A stretch of 38,177 bases of DNA from Actinomycetota bacterium (lineage in GTDB: Bacteria > Actinomycetota > Actinomycetes > Streptosporangiales > Streptosporangiaceae). Every line of letters begins with the position of its first letter. Within the stretch, counting starts at the first letter, position 1. The position numbers were made by a program, and so were the translations under genes. The stretch lies in assembly GCA_021324595.1 (NCBI GenBank), contig JAJPIV010000127.1, positions 1 to 38,177 on the forward strand, given 5' to 3'. Below, piece after piece: positions 8,457 through 16,613 of this stretch. The notes beneath the pieces were generated by a model. That model was not told where the DNA came from. It saw only the letters and a list, made by a program, of their open reading frames with translations, and did not search any database.

Positions 8457-9631
8457 GTGGCGCTCCTCGCCGGCTCGGGGAAGTAACAGGAGCCCGCCGA
8501 CCTGGCCGGGGCGGCGGTGGCGCGCTCGCCGGCCTGCCGGCCAGCGGCCAGGATCGCGGCGGCGAGCGCCGGCCCGGGAACGCCGAGCGCCCCGGCCGCC
8601 CCGGAACGGGCGACGGCCCCCGTGACCGTCGCCTCGTCCAGGCGGCGCCAGCGCAGGGCGGACTCCAGCTCGGCCAGGGCGTGGGGCAGCTCGTTGAAGT
8701 CGCCGACGACCAGCGCGCTCTTGATGAGGTCCCCGTGCGTGGTCAGGTAGACCCTGGCCAGGCCGGCCGGCGTCCTGATCGCCGCGGACCCGCTGCCGTC
8801 GGCGGACATGCTCCGCTCGTGCAGCCAGGCCGGGTTCGCGTACCGCTCGGCGGCCAGCCGCGCCGCCAGGTCCCGCTCGGCCGGGCTGGGCTCGCCGGGC
8901 GCCAGGCCGGCCCCGAACGCCTCGGCGAAGCCGGCCGCGATCGCATCGCGGATCGTGGCGGCCGTGTGCTCGGCGCCGGTCAGCTCGGTGACGGTGGTGA
9001 CCCGCCCGGCGACCGCGGCGGCCGCCTTGCCCGCGAGCTTGGCGGCGGGGATCCGCAGCACGCGCAGCATGAAGCCGACATCCAGCCCGGCCAGGACGCT
9101 GGCGTGGAACAGCATCCCGCCGGCGCCGTCCACGTACAGGCCCAGGCCGGCGATCTTCCGCCCGCCCGCCTCCAGGTCGTTCTTGCCCCGGAACGACGCG
9201 GCGATGCCGAGCCGGGCCAGGCCCGCGGTCACCCCGGCGGACAGCGACTCGATGATCTCCCTCGGCCGCTGGCCGGCGGGCGCGCGGCCGGCCCAGGCGA
9301 CCCCGAGCTGGCCGGCGCCCATGATGATCGCGCCGCCGCCGGTAGGCCGGCGGCTCACCTGCGTGCCGGTCCGCTCGCATTCCCCCAGGTCGACCTCGGC
9401 CGCCAGGTTCTGGTAGCGCCCGATCAGCGCGCAGTGGCTGCGGTAGGAGTACAGCCGCAGGGTCGGCGGGCGGTCGGGCTCGCCGCGGGCGTACCCGGCC
9501 AGCAGGGCCTCGTCGAGGGCCAGGCCCGCCGCGGCGCCGGCGCCGTCGTCGCGCAGCAGCCGCCATGCCCCCCGGGGCGCCCCCGTCCCGCCGGGGCCGG
9601 TCCCGCCACCGCCCTGCCGCCGCGCGCTCAC
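8453..9631 (-). CDS. lipoate-protein ligase, sLpl(AB) type
   Basis: A 392-residue ligase starting at GTG 9631, which overlaps the stop of the preceding radical SAM gene. The catalytic domain (about residues 20-260) shows the substrate motif RRPTGGGAI (94-102) and the acyl-transfer lysine K159 in GGRKIAGLGLY. A separate C-terminal domain (about 290-392, with YLTTHGDLIKSALVVGDFN) corresponds to the accessory LplB-like part. It would attach lipoate or octanoate to the LbpA lysines. It sits between the two radical SAM genes, so the operon carries a complete lipoylation set. Its relation to the second ligase (11139-12200) is distant, suggesting different acyl donors or target LbpA proteins. Confidence 0.85.
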   Translation of the reverse strand: MSARRQGGGGTGPGGTGAPRGAWRLLRDDGAGAAAGLALDEALLAGYARGEPDRPPTLRLYSYRSHCALIGRYQNLAAEVDLGECERTGTQVSRRPTGGGAIIMGAGQLGVAWAGRAPAGQRPREIIESLSAGVTAGLARLGIAASFRGKNDLEAGGRKIAGLGLYVDGAGGMLFHASVLAGLDVGFMLRVLRIPAAKLAGKAAAAVAGRVTTVTELTGAEHTAATIRDAIAAGFAEAFGAGLAPGEPSPAERDLAARLAAERYANPAWLHERSMSADGSGSAAIRTPAGLARVYLTTHGDLIKSALVVGDFNELPHALAELESALRWRRLDEATVTGAVARSGAAGALGVPGPALAAAILAAGRQAGERATAAPARSAGSCYFPEPARSAT

Positions 9632-10611
9632 GCTCCCACCGCCACGGTCGCGTAGCCCGCCTCCCGCGCCCCGGCCCAGGTCAGCGAGCAGCAGTACTCG
9701 TAGAGCCTGGGCTCCAGGCCGCGGGAGCGGGCGTACTCGATCACCCCGTCGGCCGGGTAGGCGATGCCGTTCAGGCCCAGGTCGACCGCGGCCTGGTCCA
9801 GCTCCTTCTTGACCGGCCCGAGCGGCCGGGCGCAGCCCAGGTTGATCGTGGTCGCCGGCGCGGCGAGCCGCGCGGTGGCGAAGAACGCGGCGACCTCCGC
9901 CGCCGGGGGCGGCGGGATGTGCGCCATCGGCGTGCCGGTGAGCGGGGTGAGCACGACCAGGATCAGCGTCGAGACCGGGTAACGGGTCACCATCTCCAGC
10001 GCCCGGTGCTCGCCGAGGAACCTGCCGTAGTGCAGCCCGAGCACGATGTGCGGGATGATTTGCAGGCCCTGGCCGGCCAGCAGGGCCAGCGAGCGCTCCA
10101 TGTCGGCGGTGGTGAGGCCGAGATGGTAGACCTCGCGCAGGGTCTCGTCGGCGCCGATGATGTCGAGCATCACGCCGTCCACGCCGGCCCGCGCCAGGCC
10201 CTCCGCCAGGCGGGGGCTCACCACCCCGGAGTGGACGATCACCTTCATGCCCAGCTCGCCGCGGATCCGGGGGACGTGGCGCAGGTGCGGCAGCAGCGGC
10301 ACCCCGCCCGTCCTGGTGGAGCCGCCGGAGACGAGCAGGCCCTCGCTCCCGCCCGCGCGCAGCCGCCGCGCCAGCTCGAACAGGTCCTCGCCGGCCCGGA
10401 CCGAGATCATGCCCTCGAGCACCTTGGCCTGGCAGTGGTCGCAGGACAGGGCGCAGGCCGACCCGGTGATCGAGACCGGCAGGAACCGGCGCGGGTTCGC
10501 CGGCACCCACTCCGAGGTCTGCCACCGTTTGAGCCCTGGCGCGAAGAAGTCCATGACGTCCGGGAAGTGGGCGCGCCGGACGCTGGCGGGGCTTCGGGAC
10601 GGCTCGTTCAC
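9628..10611 (-). CDS. lipS2: radical SAM lipoyl synthase, LipS2-like
   Basis: A 327-residue radical SAM protein with C53-X3-C57-X2-C60 in ITGSACALSCDHCQAKVLEGMI and the rest of the barrel (GGVPLLPHLRHVPRI, VHSGVVSPRLAEGLARAGVDGVMLDIIGA, HIVLGLHYGRF). Extra cysteines near the C terminus (INLGCARPLG and LYEYCCSLTW) are candidates for an auxiliary Fe-S cluster. It resembles the biotin synthase homologue group I associate with LipS2. The GTG start at 10611 overlaps the stop of lbpA copy 3 (GTGA). Together with the LipS1-like protein it would build lipoate in situ from octanoyl-LbpA. No lipA or lipB is visible in this window. Confidence 0.75.
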   Translation of the reverse strand: MNEPSRSPASVRRAHFPDVMDFFAPGLKRWQTSEWVPANPRRFLPVSITGSACALSCDHCQAKVLEGMISVRAGEDLFELARRLRAGGSEGLLVSGGSTRTGGVPLLPHLRHVPRIRGELGMKVIVHSGVVSPRLAEGLARAGVDGVMLDIIGADETLREVYHLGLTTADMERSLALLAGQGLQIIPHIVLGLHYGRFLGEHRALEMVTRYPVSTLILVVLTPLTGTPMAHIPPPPAAEVAAFFATARLAAPATTINLGCARPLGPVKKELDQAAVDLGLNGIAYPADGVIEYARSRGLEPRLYEYCCSLTWAGAREAGYATVAVGA

Positions 10612-11138
10612 TCCGCGAGCACCCCCCGCGCGCGGTAATCGTCGACCGCCGCCGCGAACCAGCGGGTGATCTCCTCGCGGCCGGCCAGCAGGCCGGGCCG
10701 CGCGCCGTCCGGCTCGGCGAGCGCGACCTCGGCGAGCCAGCCCGCGCCGTAGGGATCGCGCTCGGCGAGTCCCGGGTCGGCGAGCACGGCCTCGTTGACC
10801 GCCACGAGCGTGCCGGAGACGGGGCTGACCAGCGGCCCGACGAACTTCGCCGCCTCCAGCTGGCCGAACGGCCGCCCGGCGGTCACCTCCGCGCCCGGCG
10901 CGGGCACCGAAAGCTGGGCGAGGGCGCCGCTGGTCTCGATGCCGAGCGCGTCCAGGCCGATCCGCGCGATGCCGCCGCTGATCGCCACCCACATGTGGGT
11001 GGCTGGGTGGTAGAGGCGGTCGGTGGCGACCGGGAACCCGTTCACCACCGCGATCGCCTCCCGGCCCGGCCCGGCCCCGTCCGCTCGCGCCGAGCCCGCT
11101 CGCGCCGCTGCCACTCGCGCCTCCTCCATCCCGGTCAC
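10608..11138 (-). CDS. lbpA: LbpA-type lipoate-binding protein (GcvH-like), copy 3
   Basis: A 176-residue GcvH-like protein with an extra alanine-rich N-terminal stretch of about 30 residues. The lipoylation lysine is K98 in QLEAAKFVGPLVSPVSGT, with the usual following block AERDPYGAGWLAEV. It diverges from the other two copies at the lysine hairpin (EAAKF against ESAKW and ESGKW) and is the copy placed inside the lipoate ligase and LipS genes. Start: GTG at 11138 directly behind the upstream stop, or ATG at 11129, which has the better-spaced Shine-Dalgarno AGGTGA and would make the protein three residues shorter. It may be the default carrier of the sHdr complex, but that is inferred only from position. 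Confidence 0.85.
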   Translation of the reverse strand: MTGMEEARVAAARAGSARADGAGPGREAIAVVNGFPVATDRLYHPATHMWVAISGGIARIGLDALGIETSGALAQLSVPAPGAEVTAGRPFGQLEAAKFVGPLVSPVSGTLVAVNEAVLADPGLAERDPYGAGWLAEVALAEPDGARPGLLAGREEITRWFAAAVDDYRARGVLAE

Positions 11139-12200
11139 CTACAGCCTCGACCCGTCCGCCGCGGCGAACGCCGCGGCCAGGTGCCGCCCGGGCGCGCCGA
11201 ACCGGGCGAGCGCGGCGGGCGCCTCGCGCAGCGGGATCCCGGTCACGGCGCGCCGCGCCCGCTCGGCGCCGCCGTTCAGCCCGGGCGCGCTCAGCCAGGC
11301 CCGCTCGATGACGCCGCGCACCACGCTGGCGACCACCCGCGCGCCCCCCTCGCCCCCGGCGGCGAACGTCCACACCCCCGCCCGCACCTTCACCTGGCGG
11401 GCTGGCCAGGGCGCCGGGCCGCCCGCCCCCGCCGCCGGGCCGCCCGCCGGGCGGCCCGGCCCGCGCAGCCATTCCTCGCTGGTGAACAGCCCGTCCAGCT
11501 CGCCGACCGCCGCGGCCTCGGCGGACGTCAGCTCGCCGGGAACGGCGGCCAGGCACAGCGCCCGCGCGTACGCCCCGGCGAGGGCCCTCGCGAACGCGGC
11601 CGGGTCCGCCGGCGTGGCAGCGACGTACCGGCGCATCAGCGCCAGGGTCTGCGCCCGGTGCTCGGCGTCGCGCAGCCCGAGCACGTCCGTGGCCCGCCCG
11701 TGGTCGAACCGCTCGATCAGGTTCCCGCAGAGCACCACCGCGCCGTCGATCTGGCCGGCGCCGTGGCCGCAGACCTTCGCCTCCCCGGCGCAGATCTCGG
11801 CGTTCTCGTCCAGCCGCGCGTCCACGCCGGCCGCCCGGAACGCCTCGACCGCCGGGCCAAGCAGCGCCCGCAGCGCCTTCGCCCTGGCCGGGGAGACCGC
11901 GGCGGCGGGCAGGGTGATCTGGAAGAACAGCTGGCCGTCGTCGAGGTAGACCGGCCCGCCGCCGACCATCCGCCGGTAGACCGGCAGGCCGTGCGCCCGG
12001 CAGTACTCGCCGTCCACCTCGTCCAGGGCCCGGTGGTATCCGAGGCACACGTAGGGCGCGTCGGGGCGCGCGAACGACAGCGTGGGCGGGGCTCCCTGGC
12101 TGACCCCGGTGGCGACCGCGTGCCACAGGGTCTGCGAGCGCAGCGGCGGCACCCGGCCGAAGTCGATCACCCGGAGGATGCCGGGCGGGTGCTCAGCCAC
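11139..12200 (-). CDS. second lipoate-protein ligase-like acyltransferase
   Basis: A 353-residue LplA-like protein, starting at GTG 12200 inside the 3' end of the upstream hdr gene (8-bp overlap). The usual RRxTGGGAVYHD motif is altered to RRMVGGGPVYLDDG (77-90), while the catalytic lysine position is retained as K142 in GEAKVCGHGAGQ, with two added cysteines (C137, C144) flanking it. A C-terminal accessory domain follows (about 255-353). The altered motif suggests a different acyl donor or an octanoyltransferase role. Its place next to lbpA copy 3 suggests that protein as target. Family assignment is solid; the exact reaction is not. Confidence 0.8.
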   Translation of the reverse strand: MAEHPPGILRVIDFGRVPPLRSQTLWHAVATGVSQGAPPTLSFARPDAPYVCLGYHRALDEVDGEYCRAHGLPVYRRMVGGGPVYLDDGQLFFQITLPAAAVSPARAKALRALLGPAVEAFRAAGVDARLDENAEICAGEAKVCGHGAGQIDGAVVLCGNLIERFDHGRATDVLGLRDAEHRAQTLALMRRYVAATPADPAAFARALAGAYARALCLAAVPGELTSAEAAAVGELDGLFTSEEWLRGPGRPAGGPAAGAGGPAPWPARQVKVRAGVWTFAAGGEGGARVVASVVRGVIERAWLSAPGLNGGAERARRAVTGIPLREAPAALARFGAPGRHLAAAFAAADGSRL

Positions 12201-13518
12201 CGGCCGCTCCCGCTTCCCCGGGACGCAGGCCCATGGCCTCGTCGATCAGCTCGATGATGTCGAGCACGCGCAGGTGCTCGTTCCCCGTGGACTTGGCGGC
12301 GTCCTCGAACCGGGAGACCTCGTAGGGGCAGCAGACGACGAGGGCCTGCGCCCCGGTCTGCGCGGCCTCGCGGACGCGCCGCTCGGACAGCCGCTCGGCG
12401 GCGTGCTCGCGGCTGAACCCGTCCAGCCACATGCCGCCGCCGCCGCCGCCGCAGCAGTAGCCGTTCTGCCGGCACCGGCCCATCTCGACCAGGCGCACGC
12501 CCGGGATCGCCTCGATCAGCGTCCGCGGCGCGTCGTACTCGCCGTTGTGCCTGCCCAGGTAGCAGGGGTCGTGGAAGGTGACGGTGAGGTCCAGCTCCCT
12601 CGCCCAGGTCATCTGGCCGGCCAGCGGCGCGAGCAGCTGGGTGTAGTGCAGCGCGGTGAACTCGTGGCCGCGCCTGGGGTACTCCTTGACCAGCGCGTTG
12701 AAGGCGTGCGGGTCGGGGGTGACGATCCGCCGGAACGAGTACTTCGCCAGCGTCGCGGTCACGTCCTCGACCAGCGAGTCGAACAGCCCCTTCTCGCCGG
12801 CCAGGCGCTGGGAGTCGCCGATCGTCTTCTCCTCCGGGCCGAGGATCGCCCAGTCGATGCCCAGCGCGGTGGCCACCCGGGCGAACGCCCGCGCCGCCTG
12901 CTGGCCGCGGGGGTGGTAGCTCCAGTAGTCCTCGACGTAGAACAGCACGTCGACCGGGGAGGGGTCCCGGGCCAGGACGCGCACCGGCACCCCGGCCGCC
13001 GCGGCCCACTCGGCCCGCCGCCGGGGGTTGGCGCCGAGCGCGTTCCCGTAGCGGAACGTCTTCTCGAACACCTCGGCCAGCTCGCCGGGGACCGGCCCGC
13101 CGCCGGCCAGCGCCGCCTCCCTGGCCGCCGGCATGATCTGGATCATGTCGACCTGCTTGGGGCAGACCCGCAGGCAGTTCCCGCAGGTGGTGCACAGCCA
13201 CAGGTCCGGGTCGGCGAGCAGGTCGGCGCCGGTCTGGACCTTCCGGTGCAGCTTGCGCGGCCCGTACTCGCCGACGACGTCGACCGGGCAGACCGGGATG
13301 CACTTGCCGCAGCCGTAGCACCATTCCAGGGACTCCGCGCCGGGGAGCGCGGCCAGGGCGGCGAACCCGTCCGGCCCGTAGTCGGTGAGCACCCGCGGCT
13401 CGAACATCCGGTTCCACATCGCCGGGAGCTCGACCTCGCGGCCGGAGATCGGGGAGGCGACCGTCGCCAGCTCCTTCTCGACCGCGCGCGGAGGGACCTT
13501 CCGCCCTGACAATGGCAT
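12193..13518 (-). CDS. shdrB3: fused HdrC-HdrB protein, shdrB3 type
   Basis: A 441-residue protein joining a ferredoxin part and an HdrB part. Two [4Fe-4S] motifs, C67-X2-C70-X2-C73-X3-C77 and C109-X2-C112-X2-C115-X3-C119, are followed by a CCG domain with FHDPCYLGRHN (C319) and NGYCCGGGGGG (C355-C356) and a terminal CC (396-397). The N-terminal CCG repeat has lost its cysteines (FYVEDYWSYHPRG), so one catalytic non-cubane cluster is likely. It has no membrane helix, unlike the related EMO protein. Placement after shdrA-hyp and before etfAB matches the type II sHdr layout, where this subunit would link HdrA to EtfAB. A glycerol-3-phosphate dehydrogenase GlpC-like role is less likely given the context. 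Confidence 0.83.
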   Translation of the reverse strand: MPLSGRKVPPRAVEKELATVASPISGREVELPAMWNRMFEPRVLTDYGPDGFAALAALPGAESLEWCYGCGKCIPVCPVDVVGEYGPRKLHRKVQTGADLLADPDLWLCTTCGNCLRVCPKQVDMIQIMPAAREAALAGGGPVPGELAEVFEKTFRYGNALGANPRRRAEWAAAAGVPVRVLARDPSPVDVLFYVEDYWSYHPRGQQAARAFARVATALGIDWAILGPEEKTIGDSQRLAGEKGLFDSLVEDVTATLAKYSFRRIVTPDPHAFNALVKEYPRRGHEFTALHYTQLLAPLAGQMTWARELDLTVTFHDPCYLGRHNGEYDAPRTLIEAIPGVRLVEMGRCRQNGYCCGGGGGGMWLDGFSREHAAERLSERRVREAAQTGAQALVVCCPYEVSRFEDAAKSTGNEHLRVLDIIELIDEAMGLRPGEAGAAGG

Positions 13519-13522
13519 CGCT

Positions 13523-14257
13523 TCAGCCCTCCAGGTGGTAGACGCCGAGCAGGCGGCGGATGAGGTCGGGCAGCACCGGCACGACCCGGTTGAACTCCTG
13601 CGTCAGCCGCATCCGCAGCACCGTGTACATGTAGATGCCGTAGACGGCGGCGAGGAAGACGTCGGTGCCGAGGAGCCCGGGCCCCGCCGCGGTGAACCCG
13701 GCCGCCTTGCCGGTCTCGTCCACGAAGGCGGTCGCCCGCCCGACGGCCAGGTAGGCCTCCCCGCGGCTGGCGCCGTCGGCCAGGCCCGCGTCATCGGCGG
13801 TGACCAGGCGCAGCGCCCCGGTCCGCGTGCGGGGATCCCACAGCCACCGGGTCCACAGCCAGTACCGGTCGGGGTCAGTGAAGTGGAGCAGCTCGCCGGG
13901 CAGGTCGAAGGCCAGGTCGCCGGCGGGCGCGAATGCCTCGTCGAAGGCGTCGAAGCGCGCGGCGACCGGCTCGCGCGCCCGCAGCAGGCGCGTCACCGCC
14001 GTGGCCGCCCGGCGCGGCCCGACCGAGTCGATCACCTGGTCGGCCCGCCGCCTGGTGGCGAACACCCACCTGAGCGCCTCGCGCAGCGCGGCCCGGCCGG
14101 GCGGCCGCCCGTCGCCGCCGAGCAGGCCGCGCAGGGCCTGCGACTTCCTGCCCAGGTCGGCCGCGATCGATTCCAGGTCCTCCGGGCCGAGCAGCGCGAG
14201 GATCTCCCGGTGGAACTCGCGCGCGCTGTCGGTGTCGACCACGGCCCCGGGGCTCAT
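13523..14257 (-). CDS. conserved hypothetical of the sHdr core ('hyp' position)
   Basis: A 244-residue soluble protein with no cysteine-rich cluster motif. The N-terminal half is helical (REFHREILALLGPEDLESIAADLGRK, with basic blocks such as ATRRRADQVIDSVGPRRAATAVTRLLRAREP); the C-terminal half has aromatic blocks (FTDPDRYWLWTRWLW) and a hydrophobic segment near GTDVFLAAVYGIYMYTVLR. It lies 10 bp behind shdrA and 4 bp before the shdrB3-type gene, exactly where the unnamed Hyp protein of sHdr clusters sits. I equate it with Hyp by position, not by a recognised fold. A structural or electron-routing role in the complex is possible. Confidence 0.75.
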   Translation of the reverse strand: MSPGAVVDTDSAREFHREILALLGPEDLESIAADLGRKSQALRGLLGGDGRPPGRAALREALRWVFATRRRADQVIDSVGPRRAATAVTRLLRAREPVAARFDAFDEAFAPAGDLAFDLPGELLHFTDPDRYWLWTRWLWDPRTRTGALRLVTADDAGLADGASRGEAYLAVGRATAFVDETGKAAGFTAAGPGLLGTDVFLAAVYGIYMYTVLRMRLTQEFNRVVPVLPDLIRRLLGVYHLEG

Positions 14258-14267
14258 CGGTCCCGCC

Positions 14268-15335
14268 TCAGCCCGCCGCCGACAGGGAGCGGGAGCGCAC
14301 GTACGCGACGGCGCGCAGCGCGGCGTTCGCCGCGGAGGAGACCGTGTCCTCCAGGTCGGCCGGGCCGAGCGCGGCGCCGCAGGCGTAGATGCCCTCCCGG
14401 TCGGTGGACACCGGGTCGAGCGGGCCGCCCGGCGCGTGGATGAAGCCGTACTTGTCCTGCTTCACGCCGAGCAGCCTGGCCATGGCCCTGGTGCCCGGTG
14501 ACGGCTCCATGCCCACGGAGAGCACGACGAGGTCCATCGGGACCTCCATCGGCCTGCCCATCGTGGTGTCCTCGCCGCGGACCAGGAGCCTGCCGTCCTT
14601 GGTGGGCAGGACCTCGGTGATGATCCCCTTGATGTACTGGACGTGGTGCTGCTCCTGGGCGGGCCAGTAGATCTGGCTCTCCCAGAACCCGTACATCCGC
14701 ATGTCGATGTAGAAGATGAAGACCTTCGAGTCCGGCAGGAGCTGGCGGACCTCGATCGCCTCCTTCGAGGCGACCCCGCAGCAGACCTTGGAGCAGTACT
14801 CGTTGCCGATCTGCCGGTCCCGGCTGCCCACGCACTGGACGAAGCACACCCGCTCGGGCGGCTGCCCGTTGGACGGCCGCACCACGTTGTGCACCTTCAG
14901 CATCGCCTCGAGGTCCTGCAGCGCGATCACGTCGGGGAACTCGTAGTACCCGTACATCTGGGTCTCCCGGCCCGGGTCGAAGTGGCCGAACCCGGTCGCG
15001 AGCACGATCGCCCCGCACCCGACCTGCTCCCGGCCGTCCGGGCCGCGCAGCGTGAGCGTGAACGCGCCGGCCTCGCCCTCGGCGGCCACCACCTGCGTGC
15101 CGAGCCGGACCTGGACCGCCGGATGGGAGGTCACCGCCTCGGCCATCCTGCGCATGGCCGCCTCGGCCGGCTCGTTGTGCGGCGTCAGGCCCGCGTAGTT
15201 CTCGGCGATCGGCGTGCCGCCGAGGAACTCGCGCTGCTCGATCAGCACGGCGCTGCCGCCGATCTCCGCGATGCCGCGCGCGGCGCGCAGCCCGCCCGGC
15301 CCGCCGCCGATGACGGCGATCGTGTCGCTGGACAT
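14268..15335 (-). CDS. shdrA: sHdrA, FAD and Fe-S subunit of the sulfur-oxidising Hdr-like complex
   Basis: A 355-residue HdrA-like flavoprotein. FAD-binding motif IAVIGGGPGGLRAARG is at residues 6-21, a second nucleotide-interacting block reads AIVLATGFGHFDPG, and the cluster-binding HdrA signature is FVQCVGSRDRQIGNEYCSKVCCG. It is shorter than methanogen HdrA (about 650 residues) and lacks ferredoxin inserts, as sHdrA proteins do. Start: ATG at 15335 is preferred because GAGGTG lies six to eight bases upstream; GTG at 15344 gives three more residues. It is the flavin branch point that would receive electrons from persulfide oxidation on sHdrB1. It stands 84 bp from hdrB across a decayed tandem repeat. 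Confidence 0.9.
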   Translation of the reverse strand: MSSDTIAVIGGGPGGLRAARGIAEIGGSAVLIEQREFLGGTPIAENYAGLTPHNEPAEAAMRRMAEAVTSHPAVQVRLGTQVVAAEGEAGAFTLTLRGPDGREQVGCGAIVLATGFGHFDPGRETQMYGYYEFPDVIALQDLEAMLKVHNVVRPSNGQPPERVCFVQCVGSRDRQIGNEYCSKVCCGVASKEAIEVRQLLPDSKVFIFYIDMRMYGFWESQIYWPAQEQHHVQYIKGIITEVLPTKDGRLLVRGEDTTMGRPMEVPMDLVVLSVGMEPSPGTRAMARLLGVKQDKYGFIHAPGGPLDPVSTDREGIYACGAALGPADLEDTVSSAANAALRAVAYVRSRSLSAAG

Positions 15336-15346
15336 CCGGTTCACCT

Positions 15347-15418
15347 CGAAGTGGTGGTCTAGCGCGAAGTGGTGGCCTGGCGCGGCGTGGCGGCCGGGCG
15401 CGGCGCGGCGGGGGCGCG
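15347..15418. repeat. decayed 18-bp tandem repeat between shdrB1 and shdrA
   Basis: Four successive 18-base units can be aligned (CGAAGTGGTGGTCTAGCG, CGAAGTGGTGGCCTGGCG, CGGCGTGGCGGCCGGGCG and a GC-only fourth). The first two differ at two positions and similarity falls along the array. It fills most of the 84-bp gap between the two hdr genes, the longest gap within the core, and could affect coupling between them or simply be slippage. Confidence 0.6.
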
Positions 15419-15419
15419 G

Positions 15420-16613
15420 TCAGCCATCGACGTCGTCCCAGTCGAGGAAGCGCTTGGCGCCGCTGCGCAGCTTCTGCAGGTCGGCCTCGAACTCGGCCCA
15501 TGCCTTCTCGTGGTCGATGCCCATCTTCTCCAGCACCGGCCGGTAGTCGGCCGAGTGCCAGTGCAGCTGGCAGACCTTGTACGGGTGGGCGCCCATGGCG
15601 AGCGCGGCGAACTGCGCCTCGCTCATCACCGCCACGCCGACGTCCCGGCCGTGCGCCTGCGCCGCGAACTGGCTCTTGTCGAGCGTGGTCACGCACCCGG
15701 TGTCGTGGGTGAGCACGACGTCGGGGTCGGCCTCGGCCTTCATCACCTCGATCTTGCGCAGCGTGGCGAAGGACCGGGTGAAGTCGCGCTGGACGAGGAT
15801 GTGACGGAAGCCGAAGCCGCAGCAGTCGAACCAGGTCGAGTAGGTGCGGACGTCCGCGCCGAGCTCGGCCGCCAGGCCGGTGACCACGGCGGTGCGCTGG
15901 CCGCCGTAGATGTCCGGGTCGTAGATCGCGTCGCCCTCGACGAGCTTGTAGTAGTGGCAGGCCGGGTGGACGGTGACCGTGATCCCCGAGACGTCCCGCA
16001 CCTGCCTGGCCTTGATCTCGTGGCGCAGCGCGTGGAACCACTCGGAGTAGTGGACGATCTCCTCGGGCAGCACGAGCGGCTTGCCGAGCTTGGCCATGAT
16101 CTCGCGCACCTGCGCCCGCAGCTCGGGGTGGCGGATCAGCTCCTCGCGCACCTCCTTGTAGTGGCCGTAGGACGTGCCGCAGTGGATCAGCGGGAAGTAC
16201 CCGGTCTCGTGGGCGGCGGCGAAGTTCCGCACCGCGACGGCCGCCTGGGCGGCCGAGTTCGACGTGGCGCTGGCGTAGTAGTTCCAGGCCGTGCAGGAGG
16301 TCTGGTCACGGGGATCCACGTAGTCGTAGCCGAGCTTGCGCATCACCCAGAAGATCGAGGTGGAGTAGCCGGGGATGTGGCCGCACTGGCCGCAGGACTT
16401 GTGGTGCCACAGGTGCGACTTCTGGATCCGCTTCTCGCGGCCGTATTTGGTGGCCACGCTGACCGCCTCGCGGTCGATCCGCTGGACCACCAGCTCGCCC
16501 TTGGCCTCCAGCTCGAGCAGCTCGGCCCGCGGGTCCTCCAGGGCCCGCCGGTCCTCGCCGCGCTCGAAGTGGTCCTTCTTGCGCCGCAGCGCCTCGACCG
16601 GAATCGTCGTCAC
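15420..16613 (-). CDS. shdrB1: sHdrB1, CCG-domain subunit of the sulfur-oxidising Hdr-like complex
   Basis: A 397-residue HdrB-like protein. An unusual N-terminal cysteine block (KSCGQCGHIPGYS at about 72-84 and QTSCTAWNYY at 104-113) and IHCGTSYGHY precede the classical C-terminal CCG motif HPACHYYKL (C219) and WFDCCGFGF (C264-C265), with a further cysteine in THDTGCVTT. These are the ligands of the non-cubane [4Fe-4S] clusters that are the proposed site of disulfide or persulfide chemistry. The start overlaps the hdrC stop (ATGA), so the two subunits are translationally coupled. It is much closer to sHdr and HdrB of sulfur oxidisers than to methanogen HdrB by these motifs. Confidence 0.9.
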   Translation of the reverse strand: MTTIPVEALRRKKDHFERGEDRRALEDPRAELLELEAKGELVVQRIDREAVSVATKYGREKRIQKSHLWHHKSCGQCGHIPGYSTSIFWVMRKLGYDYVDPRDQTSCTAWNYYASATSNSAAQAAVAVRNFAAAHETGYFPLIHCGTSYGHYKEVREELIRHPELRAQVREIMAKLGKPLVLPEEIVHYSEWFHALRHEIKARQVRDVSGITVTVHPACHYYKLVEGDAIYDPDIYGGQRTAVVTGLAAELGADVRTYSTWFDCCGFGFRHILVQRDFTRSFATLRKIEVMKAEADPDVVLTHDTGCVTTLDKSQFAAQAHGRDVGVAVMSEAQFAALAMGAHPYKVCQLHWHSADYRPVLEKMGIDHEKAWAEFEADLQKLRSGAKRFLDWDDVDG

